DNA of 64,000 nucleotides from assembly GCF_014873755.1 (NCBI RefSeq), contig NZ_JADBEG010000001.1:5625501-5689500 (forward strand). The letters run 5' to 3'. The position numbers were made by a program, and so were the translations under genes. The notes beneath the pieces are model-generated. The model saw only the letters and a list, made by a program, of their open reading frames with translations, did not search any database and was not told the origin of the DNA. Below, in pieces: positions 31,937 to 40,802 of this stretch (positions within the stretch are counted from its first letter, which is position 1; each line of letters begins with the position of its first letter). Source of the DNA: Amycolatopsis lexingtonensis (GTDB lineage Bacteria > Actinomycetota > Actinomycetes > Mycobacteriales > Pseudonocardiaceae).

Positions 31937-32911
31937 TTAGAAGAGGGCGGAAGCCAGGTCGCGGCGGGCCTTCATGACGCGGTCGTCGGCCGGGTCGAAG
32001 AGGTCGAACAGGGCCACCAGGTGCTCGCGGACCTTGTTGCGGTCCTCCCCCGCCGTGCGGCGGACCGCGTCGATGAGGCGCTTGAAGCCCGCCTCGACGT
32101 CGTTCGCCGCGATCTCCAGGTCGGCCGCGTCGAGCTGGGCCGCCAGGTCGGACGGGTCGGCGTCGGCCTTCGCGAGTGCCTCCGGGTCGGCGTTCTCCGC
32201 GCGGGCGGTGAACTTGACCTGGGCCAGTGCGTTCTTGGCCAGCTCGTTGGCCGGTTCGACGTCGAGGATGCGCTCGTAGGCCGCCTGGGCCGCGGCGAAG
32301 TCGCCGCGCTCGAAGGCTTCCTCCGCCTCGGTGAAGCGGGGGTCCTCGGGCTCCTCGATCGGGCCGCCGCCGTTGGCCTCCGCCTCGGCGATCGACGGCA
32401 ACTTGTCGCGCAGGGCGTCCAGCAGCGCGTTGATCCACTTGCGGATCTCCGGCTCGGGCAGCGCGCCGGAGAACGCGTCGACCGGCTGGCCGCCGGCGAT
32501 GGCGACGATCGTCGGGATGGACTGCGCGCCGAACAGCTGCGCGATCCGCGGGTTGGCGTCGACGTCGACCTTCGCCACCACCCACGCGCCGCCGGACTCG
32601 GCGGCCAGCCGCTCCAGCACCGGGGACAGCTGCTTGCACGGGCCGCACCACTCGGCCCACAGGTCGACGATCACCAGCTGGCGCAGCGACCGCTCCACGA
32701 CCTCGGCCTGGAAGGTGGCCTCGGTGACATCGATCACGGCGTCGGTCGAGACGGGCGGCGGCGGCCCGTCGCCGCCGGACGGGCCGGCCTGCGGGGCCGG
32801 CTGCCGCTGCGCCGCATCGGCGCGCGCCTTGAGCGCGGACAGGTCGACCGCGCCGGACAGGGCGGCGGACAAGGCCGCTGACTTCGCTGCAGATCCGCGT
32901 GGCTGTGTCAC
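31937..32911 (-). CDS. Thioredoxin-TPR co-chaperone (CnoX/YbbN-like)
   Basis: 324 aa from GTG at 32911 ([15 protein letters not shown]). Disordered N-terminus to ~60, thioredoxin domain ~60-170 with intact WCGPCK, cis-Pro in SIPTIVAI, then a TPR region ([26 protein letters not shown]) and C-terminal helices ([31 protein letters not shown]). Same domain order as YbbN/CnoX, which protects proteins under oxidative stress and hands them to chaperones. Conserved in mycobacteria and relatives. Cytoplasmic. Confidence 0.9.
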   Translation of the reverse strand: MTQPRGSAAKSAALSAALSGAVDLSALKARADAAQRQPAPQAGPSGGDGPPPPVSTDAVIDVTEATFQAEVVERSLRQLVIVDLWAEWCGPCKQLSPVLERLAAESGGAWVVAKVDVDANPRIAQLFGAQSIPTIVAIAGGQPVDAFSGALPEPEIRKWINALLDALRDKLPSIAEAEANGGGPIEEPEDPRFTEAEEAFERGDFAAAQAAYERILDVEPANELAKNALAQVKFTARAENADPEALAKADADPSDLAAQLDAADLEIAANDVEAGFKRLIDAVRRTAGEDRNKVREHLVALFDLFDPADDRVMKARRDLASALF

Positions 32912-33003
32912 GGTTCCATCCTGGCACGCGCGCCGGACGGTTTCACCGGGTCCCCCGGCCGGTCCGCTTGGCAGGACGGCGCCGCTGGGGCAGGCTCGGC
33001 CGG

Positions 33004-33411
33004 GTGCACATCCGGCGTGACGTGAAGGTGGGGCTGTCGGTCGCCGCCGCCGTCACGTGGATCGGCGCGGTGTCGCTGCTCATCGGGCACCAGCCGGATC
33101 CGGGCGCGGCGTCGCCCGGCGAGCTGCGCGATCGCCTGGCCACCGCGCTTTCCGCGCACGACGCCGACGCCTTCGCCGGCCTCCTCGACTACCCCGGCTC
33201 CGGCGGCGGCGACTTCGCGAAGGACTACGTCGCGGTGCTGACCGACCACGGCGTCCACGACGTCCGGGTGGCGCTCGGACCGGACGCCGCCGCGCCCTCG
33301 CGCGCCACGGTGACGGGCACGCTGGGAGACGGGCGGCCGTTCAGCTACCCGCTGACGGTGACGAGCGAAGACGGCCGGTGGACGGTCGCCTTCACCCCGC
33401 CGCTGCCGTAG
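33004..33411 (+). CDS. Small membrane-anchored protein, unknown
   Basis: 135 aa from GTG at 33004 ([13 protein letters not shown]). One N-terminal membrane segment (~8-30: [20 protein letters not shown]), then a mixed alpha/beta exported part: [52 protein letters not shown]. The latter half resembles NTF2-like lipoprotein domains (short helix then beta sheet), but this is weak. Abuts the convergent thiamine-binding gene with no gap. Confidence 0.65.
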   Translation: MHIRRDVKVGLSVAAAVTWIGAVSLLIGHQPDPGAASPGELRDRLATALSAHDADAFAGLLDYPGSGGGDFAKDYVAVLTDHGVHDVRVALGPDAAAPSRATVTGTLGDGRPFSYPLTVTSEDGRWTVAFTPPLP

Positions 33412-33714
33412 TCACGACTCGCGCAGGTGCGCTTCCACGCGTTCGACCTTGGCCTCCAGCTGGCCTTCGAAGCCCGGCCGGATGTCCGCCTTCAGGACGA
33501 GCCCGACGCGGGCCGAGCCCTCGCCCGCGGCTTCGACCGCGCGCTTCACGACGGCCATCACCTCGTCCCACTCGCCCTCGATGTTGGTGAACATCGCGTT
33601 GGTCGAGTTGGGCAGCCCGGACTCGCGGACCACCTTCACGGCCTTGGCGACGGCTTCGCTGACTCCGCCGTCGGGGTCCCCGCCGGACGGGCTCACGCTG
33701 AACGCGACGATCAT
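33412..33714 (-). CDS. Thiamine-binding (MTH1187/YkoF, DUF77) protein
   Basis: 100 aa from ATG at 33714. Typical single MTH1187 domain: MIVAFSVSPSGGDPDGGVSEAVAKAVKVVRESGL, SNAMFTNIEGEWDEVM-like (here NAMFTNIEGEWDEV), RVGLVLKADIRPGFEG. A small ferredoxin-fold protein that binds thiamine or related ligands in the cytoplasm. Divergent from the MarR regulator across 78 bp. Confidence 0.88.
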   Translation of the reverse strand: MIVAFSVSPSGGDPDGGVSEAVAKAVKVVRESGLPNSTNAMFTNIEGEWDEVMAVVKRAVEAAGEGSARVGLVLKADIRPGFEGQLEAKVERVEAHLRES

Positions 33715-33792
33715 GGTCGGAAGTCCCTTCTTCGGTGCTCTTTCCGCCGGTCGTGGGACACGCGCCGGTACCCGCTGGTAACTTCGCGTGTC

Positions 33793-34293
33793 ATGAACCG
33801 TCCGCTGCCGTTCGACCCGATCGCCCGCGCGGCCGCGCTCTGGGAGGACCGGATCGGGCCCTCCGGGACCATGGCCGCGGTGACCGGGGTGATGCGGGTC
33901 CAGCAGATCATCCAGTCCGCGGTGGACGGCGCGCTCAAGCCGCACGGCCTGACCTTCGCCCGGTACGAAGCACTGGTGCTGCTCACCTTCGCCCGCAGCG
34001 CCAGCCTGCCGATGCGGGTGATGGGCGAGCGGCTCCAGCTGCACCCCACCAGTGTCACCAACATAGTCGACCGGCTGGAGCGCGACGGGCTCGTCAAGCG
34101 CGTCCCGCACCCGACGGACCGGCGCACGACGCTGGTCGAGATCACCGACGAGGGCCGCAAGCGCCGCGAGAGCGCGACCGAGGCCGTGACGACCATCGAC
34201 TTCGGACTGTCCGGGCTCACCGAGCGGCAGACCGAGCAGCTGACCGACCTGCTGACGAAGGTGCGCCGGGCGGCGGGCGACTTCACCGAATGA
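33793..34293 (+). CDS. MarR-family transcriptional regulator
   Basis: 166 aa from ATG at 33793. Winged helix: LTFARYEALVLLTFARSASLPMRVMGERLQLHPTSVTNIVDRLERDGLVKRVPHPTDRRTTLVEITDEGR with the MarR wing DRR. N-terminal ~35 residues include ALWEDRIGPSGTMAAVTGVMRVQQ. Acts as a ligand-responsive repressor or activator; likely target is itself or the divergent thiamine-binding gene. Followed at once by a terminator hairpin. Confidence 0.9.
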   Translation: MNRPLPFDPIARAAALWEDRIGPSGTMAAVTGVMRVQQIIQSAVDGALKPHGLTFARYEALVLLTFARSASLPMRVMGERLQLHPTSVTNIVDRLERDGLVKRVPHPTDRRTTLVEITDEGRKRRESATEAVTTIDFGLSGLTERQTEQLTDLLTKVRRAAGDFTE

Positions 34294-34296
34294 CAA

Positions 34297-34328
34297 GAAA
34301 GGCCCGCTCCGGAGGGCGCGGGCCTTTC
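34297..34328. terminator. Convergent hairpin terminator
   Basis: GAAAGGCCCGC at 34297-34307 pairs with GCGGGCCTTTC at 34318-34328, a 10-nt loop between. The TTTC end gives a short T-run for the plus strand and the AAAG for the minus. It serves MarR and the DUF3817 gene. Confidence 0.8.
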
Positions 34329-34341
34329 TCACGTCGTGGGA

Positions 34342-34707
34342 TCAGACGGCGACGGGTTCCTGCGCCTGGAACAGGCCGACACCGCCGTGGGACAGCCGCT
34401 GCGGGCCGTCGAGCTTGCCGTTGCGCAGCGCCCACTTCTCGAACAGCCACGTGAACAGCGGCGGGATGCTCGCGAGCAGGGCCAGGACCAGCGTCTTCGG
34501 GCGCCAGCCGAGCGGCTTCGCCACGGACAGGGAGACGACCACGTAGAGGACGAAGATCACGCCGTGCACCATGCCGATGACGGGCACGCCGCCCTCGCCG
34601 GAAGAGTGGACGACGTACTTGAGGAACATCCCGACAAGCAGCGCCGCCCAGGAAAGGGCTTCGGCTACTGCGGCCACGCGGAACACTAGAGCGGCCTTGC
34701 TGGACAC
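34342..34707 (-). CDS. DUF3817 membrane protein
   Basis: 121 aa from GTG at 34707, chosen because GGAGGA lies four bases before it and it matches the family N-terminus (SSKAALVFRVAAVAEALSW). Three membrane segments; SWAALLVGMFLKYVV, PVIGMVHGVIFVLYVVVSL and FTWLFEKWALR are DUF3817 signatures (integral membrane protein, YdzA-like). Function not known. The 214 bp upstream (34708-34921) shows no gene. Confidence 0.85.
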   Translation of the reverse strand: MSSKAALVFRVAAVAEALSWAALLVGMFLKYVVHSSGEGGVPVIGMVHGVIFVLYVVVSLSVAKPLGWRPKTLVLALLASIPPLFTWLFEKWALRNGKLDGPQRLSHGGVGLFQAQEPVAV

Positions 34708-34921
34708 TGCTTCCTCCTGTGGGGTCTCACCACGTTGGTCCATGACATGCAAAACGCCCGACACACCGTCCAAGGCGGACTTGCCTTGTACGTCAACGGC
34801 GTCGTCGGACGTGCTGATACCAGTGTGAGGCGTGACGGCCCTCACCGGAACACCGGGTCCCGTGACGATGCTCACGAACGTGGTCCACTGTGGTCAGGAC
34901 CACGTCCGTGAGCGCCGCTAT

Positions 34922-37309
34922 CTAGTCGGAACACGGGGAAATCGGTGCTGCGGAGGGCGAAGTGCCCCATGTCGCCTTCGCGACATCCGCAGTCAAGGAG
35001 AAGTCCAGCGTCGCCCCGCGCTTGAGCTGGTCGACGCCGACGTAAACCTTGTCACTGGGCTTCGAGCCGACCTTCAGGCCCGAGACGTACTGCAGCTTCG
35101 AGCCGTCCGCGCCGGACGCCTTGATCGTGATGTCGCGCCCGTTCTCCAGGTGCAGCACGGACTTCTCGAACCGCGGCGCGTTCAGCACGAAGTTCCCAGT
35201 CCCTGGGACGGCGGGATAGAGGCCGAGCGCGCTGAAGACGTACCAGGCCGACATGGTGCCGAGGTCGTCGTTCCCGGTGACGCCGTTGGGCGCGTTGGTG
35301 AACAGCGTGTGCGCCGCCCGCACGACCGTCGACGTCTTCGCCGGCTGCCCGGTCAGCGCGTACATCCACGGCGAGTGCAAGTCGGGCTCGTTGTTCGGGT
35401 TGTAGCGGAACTGGTCGTAGTAGTCGTACGGGCCGACCACCCAGTTTTCCCGGACCGCCGTCGCCGGGTTCTTCACCAGCTCGTCGTAGGCGAAGAAGTC
35501 GTCGAGGCGCTTCCCGGTGGCCGCCGGGCCGCCCATCCGCTGGACCAGGCCGGGGACGTCCTGCTGGACCAGCCACTGGTACTGCCAGGCGGTGCCCTCG
35601 TGGAAGCCGTCCTGGCTCTGCGGGCTGTACGGCTTGTCGGCGGGGCTGAACCAGGCGCCGCCGAGGACCTTCGGCCGGAAGAAGCCGGTGAAGCCGCGGT
35701 CGGTCTGCGTTTCGTCCCACAGCGTCCGGTAGGTCCGGCCCTTCTCCTTCAGCGCGGCGGCGTCGTCCTTCTTGCCGAGCGCGGCGGCCATGACCGACAG
35801 CGAACAGTCACCGAGCGCGTACTCCAGGGTGGCCGACGCGCCGTGGTTGGGGTCGGTGTCCTGCCCCTTCTTGGGGAAGTCCGGGTCGTACTGGACGAAG
35901 CCGTCCTGCTGGTAGCTCGCGTTGCCCGAGCGGCCCTGGAACGGCGACGCCGCGGGCGGGATCTGCGTCGAGTTCTGCAGGAGCGCCTGGTAAGCGTGCG
36001 CTTCCTCGCCCGACAGCGCGCCGAACCGCCAGAGGTCGACCAGGAACGGCGTGACCGGGTCGCCGGTCATCGTGTTCGTCTCCTGGCTCGCGTACGCCCA
36101 CCGCGGCAGCCAGCCGCCCTGGTCGTGGATGGCGAGGATGCTCTTGGCGATGTCCTTCGCGCGACTCGGCCGCAGCAGCGCCAGGAGCTGGTTCTGGGAC
36201 CGGTAGGTGTCCCACAGCGAGAAGAAGTCGTAGTACGTCCAGCCGGTCGCGCGGTGGATCTTCTTGTCGAAGCCGTAGTAGCGGCCGTCGGCGTCGTTCG
36301 CGGTCAGCGGCTGCAGCAACGCGTGGTAGAGCGAGGTGTAGAACACCGTGCGGTCGTCCGTCGTGCCACCCTTGATGTCCACAGTGGACAACTCGTGCCG
36401 CCAGGTGCGCTCGACCGCGTCCTTGGCCGCGTCGAACGACCGGATCTTCTCCGACGCCAGGTTGACCCGCGCGCCCTGCGCGTCCACCTGGGAGATCGCG
36501 GTGGTCGCGGTGACCTGGCCGCCGCCCGCGAACGTCAGCCACGCGCCACGGAGTCCCGCGCCACCGCTCGACTCGCGGCTGCCCGGGGTGCCGCCGGTCG
36601 GCGACCAGGTGCCCGAGGACTTGAACGGCTTGTCGAACTTCGTCGTGAAGTACGTCGTGTAGGCCTTGCCGCCGCAGAACGCCTGGGACTCCACGGTTCC
36701 TTCGACGGTCCGGTCGTCGACGACGCGGATGCTGCTGCCGGTAACCGGTTCCTTGTCGTTCGCCTGCCCGACGTTGACGAAGACGTTGGCGTCGCCCGGT
36801 TTCGCGAACGTGTACCGCTCGACGCCCGCGCGGGTCGCCGCGGTCGTCTCGACGTCGACGCCGCCGTAGCCGGTCAGGCGGACCTTGTAGTAGCCGGGCT
36901 TGCCGACCTCGCCGTCGTGCGTGAACGGCGACGCGTACAGCTTCTGGTCGAAAGTGGACGCCTTCGTCGTGTCGAACGCCTTGCCGGGGCCCACTTCCCC
37001 GGTCGTCGGCAGCGTCGAGACCAGGCCGCCCTGCTCCCAGCAGCCCGCGCCGGACAGGAAGAAGTGCCCGAACCCGCGGATGGCCGTGTCGGTGTAGCGG
37101 TACCCGGCGTAGTGCGAGGTGATCGGGCTGACCTGCGTCATCCCGAACGGCGCCGAGGCACCCGGGAAGGTGTTCCCTTCGTCCTGCGTGCCGATGAACG
37201 TGTTGACGGCGCCGAGGGCGTCGCCCCCGGCCGCCGAAGCGACGACGGGACTCACCCCCGTCGCCACCACGGCGAGCGCCAATGCGCCCGCCAGGACCTT
37301 GCTCTTCAC
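34922..37309 (-). CDS. Secreted GH92 alpha-1,2-mannosidase (short form)
   Basis: 795 aa from GTG at 37309 with GGAGGAAGC upstream. Signal peptide: VLAGALALAVVATGVSPVVASA. GH92 landmarks: VNTFIGTQDEGNTFPGASAPFGMTQVSP, YRYTDTAIRGFGHFFLSGAGC, YHALLQPLTANDADG, the general-acid region GFHEGTAWQYQW, and GNDDLGTMSAWYVFSALGLYP with the base Asp pair. Calcium-dependent exo-mannosidase removing terminal mannose from N-glycans or mannan outside the cell. It lacks the extra C-terminal domains of its neighbour at 44322. A 12-of-14 copy of the LacI palindrome lies 12 bp upstream. Confidence 0.93.
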   Translation of the reverse strand: MKSKVLAGALALAVVATGVSPVVASAAGGDALGAVNTFIGTQDEGNTFPGASAPFGMTQVSPITSHYAGYRYTDTAIRGFGHFFLSGAGCWEQGGLVSTLPTTGEVGPGKAFDTTKASTFDQKLYASPFTHDGEVGKPGYYKVRLTGYGGVDVETTAATRAGVERYTFAKPGDANVFVNVGQANDKEPVTGSSIRVVDDRTVEGTVESQAFCGGKAYTTYFTTKFDKPFKSSGTWSPTGGTPGSRESSGGAGLRGAWLTFAGGGQVTATTAISQVDAQGARVNLASEKIRSFDAAKDAVERTWRHELSTVDIKGGTTDDRTVFYTSLYHALLQPLTANDADGRYYGFDKKIHRATGWTYYDFFSLWDTYRSQNQLLALLRPSRAKDIAKSILAIHDQGGWLPRWAYASQETNTMTGDPVTPFLVDLWRFGALSGEEAHAYQALLQNSTQIPPAASPFQGRSGNASYQQDGFVQYDPDFPKKGQDTDPNHGASATLEYALGDCSLSVMAAALGKKDDAAALKEKGRTYRTLWDETQTDRGFTGFFRPKVLGGAWFSPADKPYSPQSQDGFHEGTAWQYQWLVQQDVPGLVQRMGGPAATGKRLDDFFAYDELVKNPATAVRENWVVGPYDYYDQFRYNPNNEPDLHSPWMYALTGQPAKTSTVVRAAHTLFTNAPNGVTGNDDLGTMSAWYVFSALGLYPAVPGTGNFVLNAPRFEKSVLHLENGRDITIKASGADGSKLQYVSGLKVGSKPSDKVYVGVDQLKRGATLDFSLTADVAKATWGTSPSAAPISPCSD

Positions 37310-37321
37310 TGAGCTTCCTCC

Positions 37322-37335
37322 TGCCAACGATGTCA
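37322..37335. promoter_or_regulatory. Degenerate LacI operator before the first GH92 gene
   Basis: TGCCAACGATGTCA, 12 of 14 matches to TGACAACGTTGTCA. Lies just above the ribosome-binding site of the GH92 gene at 34922-37309, where a bound repressor would block transcription. Confidence 0.55.
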
Positions 37336-37371
37336 TCCCCGAGCACACCTTCGGCAACGCCCGACGAACCG

Positions 37372-37409
37372 GTCAAGAGGGCGGTGAATACCTGTCTCGT
37401 TCCGGACAG
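37372..37409 (-). promoter_or_regulatory. Shared GH92 promoter element, copy 1
   Basis: GTCAAGAGG at 37372-37380 followed after 11 bp by CTGTC...GACAG (37392-37409). The same two blocks in the same order and spacing occur at 47652-47690 before the other GH92 gene. On the minus strand this gives a CTGTC dyad then CTCTTGAC, which could be an activator or repressor site plus a -35-like TTGAC. It lies only 3 bp from the last tail gene's stop. Confidence 0.6.
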
Positions 37410-37412
37410 CGC

Positions 37413-37847
37413 TCAGCCGGCGAGCGCGAACGCCGTCACCCGCACCGTTCCGGTGTCGCCGGTCCGCCGGGCCTCGACCACCAGCTCGGCACTCGGGGCG
37501 ACGGCGACTTCGTGGCGGCCGACGTCGCCGGTGACCGCGAAGGTTTCGGCCACTTCGCCGTCCACGACCACCCGCACCTCGCCTTCGCTGTCGCCCACGG
37601 CCTCGAGCACGACCACGAACGCGCCGGGCCGGGTGAGCAGCCGGACGAGCGGGGTCCAGCTCGCCGAGGCCGTGCCGGGCCAGTCCTGCGGGCGCGCCGG
37701 CTGGAAGGCCACCGCGGAGCTGGGCGCGGCGGCCGACGCCGCCGTGAACGCCGCGGCGGCGTGGCGGGTGCCTTCGAGCACGCGCAGCCGCCGCTGGATC
37801 TCCCGCAGCAGCGTGACGAGGGTGTCCGGCTGGTTGACGCGGCTCAC
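37413..37847 (-). CDS. Small tail-appendage protein, phage-tail module
   Basis: 144 aa from GTG at 37847, overlapping the preceding stop by GTGA. The first ~30 residues (VNQPDTLVTLLREIQRRLRVLEG) form a short coiled coil of the kind that trimerises phage fibres. Residues ~60-144 are beta-rich: WTPLVRLLTRPGAFVVVLEAV, VRVVVDGEVAETFAV, LVVEARRTGDTGTVRVTAF, like a small jelly-roll. Last gene of the module; possibly a tail-tip or decoration protein. Not identifiable by name. Confidence 0.7.
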   Translation of the reverse strand: MSRVNQPDTLVTLLREIQRRLRVLEGTRHAAAAFTAASAAAPSSAVAFQPARPQDWPGTASASWTPLVRLLTRPGAFVVVLEAVGDSEGEVRVVVDGEVAETFAVTGDVGRHEVAVAPSAELVVEARRTGDTGTVRVTAFALAG

Positions 37848-38956
37848 GACGGCTCCAGGAACGGTTCGACGGTCAACACGACTTCTTCCTGCCCGGCGTC
37901 GTCGCCGGGCGTGACCGACAGCCCGAGCAGCCGGACGGTGACGTCGAGCTGGTCCCCGGCGAAGAACGGGTCGGCCACAACGATCCGCGCGTCGTCGCCG
38001 ACCGAGTACGACCCGACGACCGGGTCGAGGTCGGCGCGCACGGTCAGCTCGGGCAGCACGACCGGCCGCCGCCGCGCGGCCAGCTCCCCGGCGACGTGCG
38101 CGGCGAGCATGGCGGCGTCGGTGGTGTCCACCGGCGCGGCCGCGGCTTCCAGCAACGGCCAGCCGCCCGCCGTCGCGCCCGGATCCGACCGCACCACCGG
38201 CACGCCCCCGCCGCCGGCGTTCCCCATCCCGAGCACCCGGGTCGCCATGCTCGCGGCGTCGCTCGGCCAGACGAAGTCGACCAGGTTCGCGCCGTACTCC
38301 CAGACGAACGCGCGCTCCCCGCCGGGCAGGCCCAGGCGCGGGTACCCCAGCCGCAGCAGGCGTTCCGGCTGGCCGCTCTCGTCGTAGCGGACGTCGAAGG
38401 CGAAGTCGAACCCGGTGTCGGTGTTGGCGAGGTCCCGCAGGACCTCCGCGACCGACTTCAGGTCGGCCGAGGCGTAGCTCACCGTGCGCAGGACGCCGGA
38501 GCTCGCCGAGCCGGTCACCACCACCCCGAGGTCGCCGCCGTCCGCCGACTGCGCGAGGTCGAGCAGCCCCCGCACGATCGCGAGCTGGTCGGTGGCGGTG
38601 AACGAGACCGGCTTGGTCAGGTCCGCGGGGTCGAGGACCAGCCGGTGGTCGAAGTAGGACGCGAAGTCGGCGGCGGTCAGCTCCAGCACCCCGCCGGCCG
38701 CGCTGTAGCGGCTGGTCCAGACGATGCCGCCCCACACGAGGTCGCCGTCGCGGTCGACGTAGACCGCGGTGCGGCCCGGCTCGGCGAGCAGCCGCGGCTC
38801 CCGGATCCGGATCTCCGGGTCGTCGACCCGCAGCTGCCCGCGCAGCGTGCCGGTGTCGTTGAGCTTCTTGTCGAACTGCACGCCGGACAGCGGGAGCTCG
38901 TCCAGGACCGCGCCGGTGCGCAGGTCCGCGATCAGGTAGGTGTACGACGTGCCCAT
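37844..38956 (-). CDS. Siphovirus ReqiPepy6 Gp37-like tail protein
   Basis: 370 aa from ATG at 38956 (MGTSYTYLIADLRTGAVLDELPLSGVQF). The start, KKLNDTGTLRGQLRVDDPEI and YVDRDGDLVWGGIVWTSRYSAAGGVLELTAADFASYFDHRL are hallmarks of the Gp37-like family in actinobacterial siphophages, a hub-type protein at the tail tip (gp27/Tal-like fold by function). In phages it joins Dit to fibres. Part of the tail module; overlaps the next gene. No catalytic domain seen. Confidence 0.82.
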   Translation of the reverse strand: MGTSYTYLIADLRTGAVLDELPLSGVQFDKKLNDTGTLRGQLRVDDPEIRIREPRLLAEPGRTAVYVDRDGDLVWGGIVWTSRYSAAGGVLELTAADFASYFDHRLVLDPADLTKPVSFTATDQLAIVRGLLDLAQSADGGDLGVVVTGSASSGVLRTVSYASADLKSVAEVLRDLANTDTGFDFAFDVRYDESGQPERLLRLGYPRLGLPGGERAFVWEYGANLVDFVWPSDAASMATRVLGMGNAGGGGVPVVRSDPGATAGGWPLLEAAAAPVDTTDAAMLAAHVAGELAARRRPVVLPELTVRADLDPVVGSYSVGDDARIVVADPFFAGDQLDVTVRLLGLSVTPGDDAGQEEVVLTVEPFLEPS

Positions 38957-38965
38957 CCGCTGCGC

Positions 38966-39910
38966 CTAGTAGGTGGAGAACGTGAGGCCGTCGAGGGACA
39001 ACCAGCCGGCGTTGCCCGTGGTCGCCATCACCTCACCGGTCGGCAGGATGTCCACCCGGCCGTGCGCGTCCGGGTTGGTGGAGACGCCGAGCAACCAGTG
39101 CGCGACCGGCCGGTAGCCGACCGGCAGGGTGAAGATCGCCTTGTCGAGCAGGCCGTTGCGGACCAGGCCGCGCAGCCGCACCCAGCCGTCGTCCATCAGC
39201 GTGTAGGCGGCCGTGGTGAACCCGCTGCCGTAGTTGACCCAGCTGTTCTGCAGGGTCGGCGCGTGCCAGGTGTCGCCGCGCGGCGGGCGGTAGGGCGCCC
39301 ACACGCCGCCGCGCTTGCACAGCAGCACCCCGGTGTCGAGGCGGTAGACGAACTGGCTGCTGTGCGTGGTCGCGACGGGCGGGAGATCGGTTTCACCGCG
39401 CACCGGCAGGATCCCGCTGAGGGCGGAGGTGAACTGGCGGCGGTCGACGACCGTGGGCGCGGTGCCCGCCGGGGGCACCTGGACCTCGGCCAGCACGAGC
39501 ACCGGGGACCCGTTCGGCGTCGGCCGCACCGGGCTGGCCGCGTTCTCCCCCGCGTAGACGTTCACCGCGAACGCCCCGCCGACGATCTCCGCGACCACCA
39601 GGTCCAGCCGGGACAGCGACGCGTGCGCCGCGCCGAAGGGCAGCTCCTTCACCGCGTCCAGCGTGACGATGTAGGGACCGTCGCCCGGCCGGGCCCGGTC
39701 GGTGAGCACGGCCTGGAACGGGTTGACCCGCAGCTTGTTCGACGCGATCGCGACCGACCCGGGCGTACCCGGCGCGTCCCGGATCCCGGGGCGCGCCCGC
39801 AGCGGGTCGAGCGCGTCGCCGGTCGCGTCCGCCTGCACCAGTGCCCCGGTGATCAACCGCGCTTCGGCCGAGTCGACGCCGTCGACCCACCCCGCGTGCC
39901 GTTCCGCCAT
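38966..39910 (-). CDS. Tail-fibre-like protein of the tail module, candidate receptor binder
   Basis: 314 aa from ATG at 39910 (MAERHAGWVDGVDSAEARLITGALV). N-terminal ~160 residues carry VDRRQFTSALSGILPV and LSRLDLVVAEIVGGAFAVNVYAGE, seen in minor tail proteins of actinophages. C-terminal ~100 residues (QNSWVNYGSGFTTAAYTLMDDGWVRLRGLVRNGLL, IFTLPVGYRPV) resemble the receptor-binding head domain of tail fibres. Placed between Dit and the Gp37-like hub gene. Likely decides target specificity of the particle. Confidence 0.72.
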   Translation of the reverse strand: MAERHAGWVDGVDSAEARLITGALVQADATGDALDPLRARPGIRDAPGTPGSVAIASNKLRVNPFQAVLTDRARPGDGPYIVTLDAVKELPFGAAHASLSRLDLVVAEIVGGAFAVNVYAGENAASPVRPTPNGSPVLVLAEVQVPPAGTAPTVVDRRQFTSALSGILPVRGETDLPPVATTHSSQFVYRLDTGVLLCKRGGVWAPYRPPRGDTWHAPTLQNSWVNYGSGFTTAAYTLMDDGWVRLRGLVRNGLLDKAIFTLPVGYRPVAHWLLGVSTNPDAHGRVDILPTGEVMATTGNAGWLSLDGLTFSTY

Positions 39911-39932
39911 CGCAGCTCCCCCTTCTCGCTCT

Positions 39933-40802
39933 TCAGATCCACGCGTCCCGCCAGCGGGCGGTCAGCGTGCCCGCTTCGGCGTCGTCGAAAGCCTCGAACC
40001 CGATCGTCGTGCTGCCCGGCGGGAGCCCGAACCAGCTCGACCGCGGCTGCAGCACCGAACGGCGCGAGGCCGTGCCGAGGAACACCGTGCGCGCGGCCGT
40101 GTCGACGGTCAGCACGTCACCTTCGGCGAGGCTCAGCGAGAACGCGAGCCGTTCGCCGGTCGAATCGTTGCGGATCACCGGCTGCGTGCACGGGCCGGTG
40201 ATCGTCCACACCGGACGCGTCGTCGCCGTGCCGGCGTTCACCAGCGCCAGCGCGCCGCCGTCGGCCTGCCCGAACACCAGCGGGAAACCGAGCGGGAAGG
40301 TGATGCCCTGTCCCGGTTTCGGCAGCCCGCAGGACAGCTCGTGGACTTCTTCGCCGTAGCGCAGCGGGTCGGGCGCGGTGAACTGCAGGGACCAGTCGAA
40401 GCTCACCGGTGTCGTGTCGGAGACCTTCGTGCCGGCCGAGAGCCGGACCAGCGCGCGGCGCGTCACGGTGCGCTCCCGCACGACGAACTCCGCCGGCGCC
40501 GAGCCGTCGGCGAGCACGGCGGCGATCCGGTCCTTCGCCCGCTCGCGGCTGTCCTCGTCGGGCGCGACGGCGGTGCCCTCCAGGGTGATCACCCGCGCCG
40601 AGCGGAACGACGGCGCGTCGAAGGCGCCGTCGCGCTGCGGCCGGTCGGCCAGCTCGAGCCGCACGCCGGGGCCGGCCGACCAGCCGTCCTCCTTGGTGAC
40701 CCACCACTCGACGCCGTCGGCGTCCACGGTGTTGCCGGCCCAGCCGTCCAGCTCGTACACCGGCAGCGCGAGCGACACGGCACTCAGCGTTTCGCCGCCC
40801 AT
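39933..40802 (-). CDS. Distal tail (Dit-like) protein
   Basis: 289 aa from ATG at 40802, overlapping the tape-measure gene end by 19 bp. Two-domain layout of siphovirus Dit proteins: N-terminal sandwich (PVYELDGWAGNTVDADGVEWWVTKEDGW, RSARVITLEGTAVAPDEDSRERAKDRI, WSLQFTAPDPLRYG) and C-terminal galectin-like half (NAGTATTRPVWTITGPCTQPVIRNDSTGERLAFSLSLAEGDVLTVDTAARTV split over the region). It closes the tail tube and anchors the tip proteins. Confidence 0.82.
   Translation of the reverse strand: MGGETLSAVSLALPVYELDGWAGNTVDADGVEWWVTKEDGWSAGPGVRLELADRPQRDGAFDAPSFRSARVITLEGTAVAPDEDSRERAKDRIAAVLADGSAPAEFVVRERTVTRRALVRLSAGTKVSDTTPVSFDWSLQFTAPDPLRYGEEVHELSCGLPKPGQGITFPLGFPLVFGQADGGALALVNAGTATTRPVWTITGPCTQPVIRNDSTGERLAFSLSLAEGDVLTVDTAARTVFLGTASRRSVLQPRSSWFGLPPGSTTIGFEAFDDAEAGTLTARWRDAWI

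Noticed and set aside
34832..37312. Long plus-strand open frame opposite the first GH92 gene
   Set aside because: Same antisense effect; Arg/Val-rich composition, no ribosome site, and the minus strand is clearly coding.
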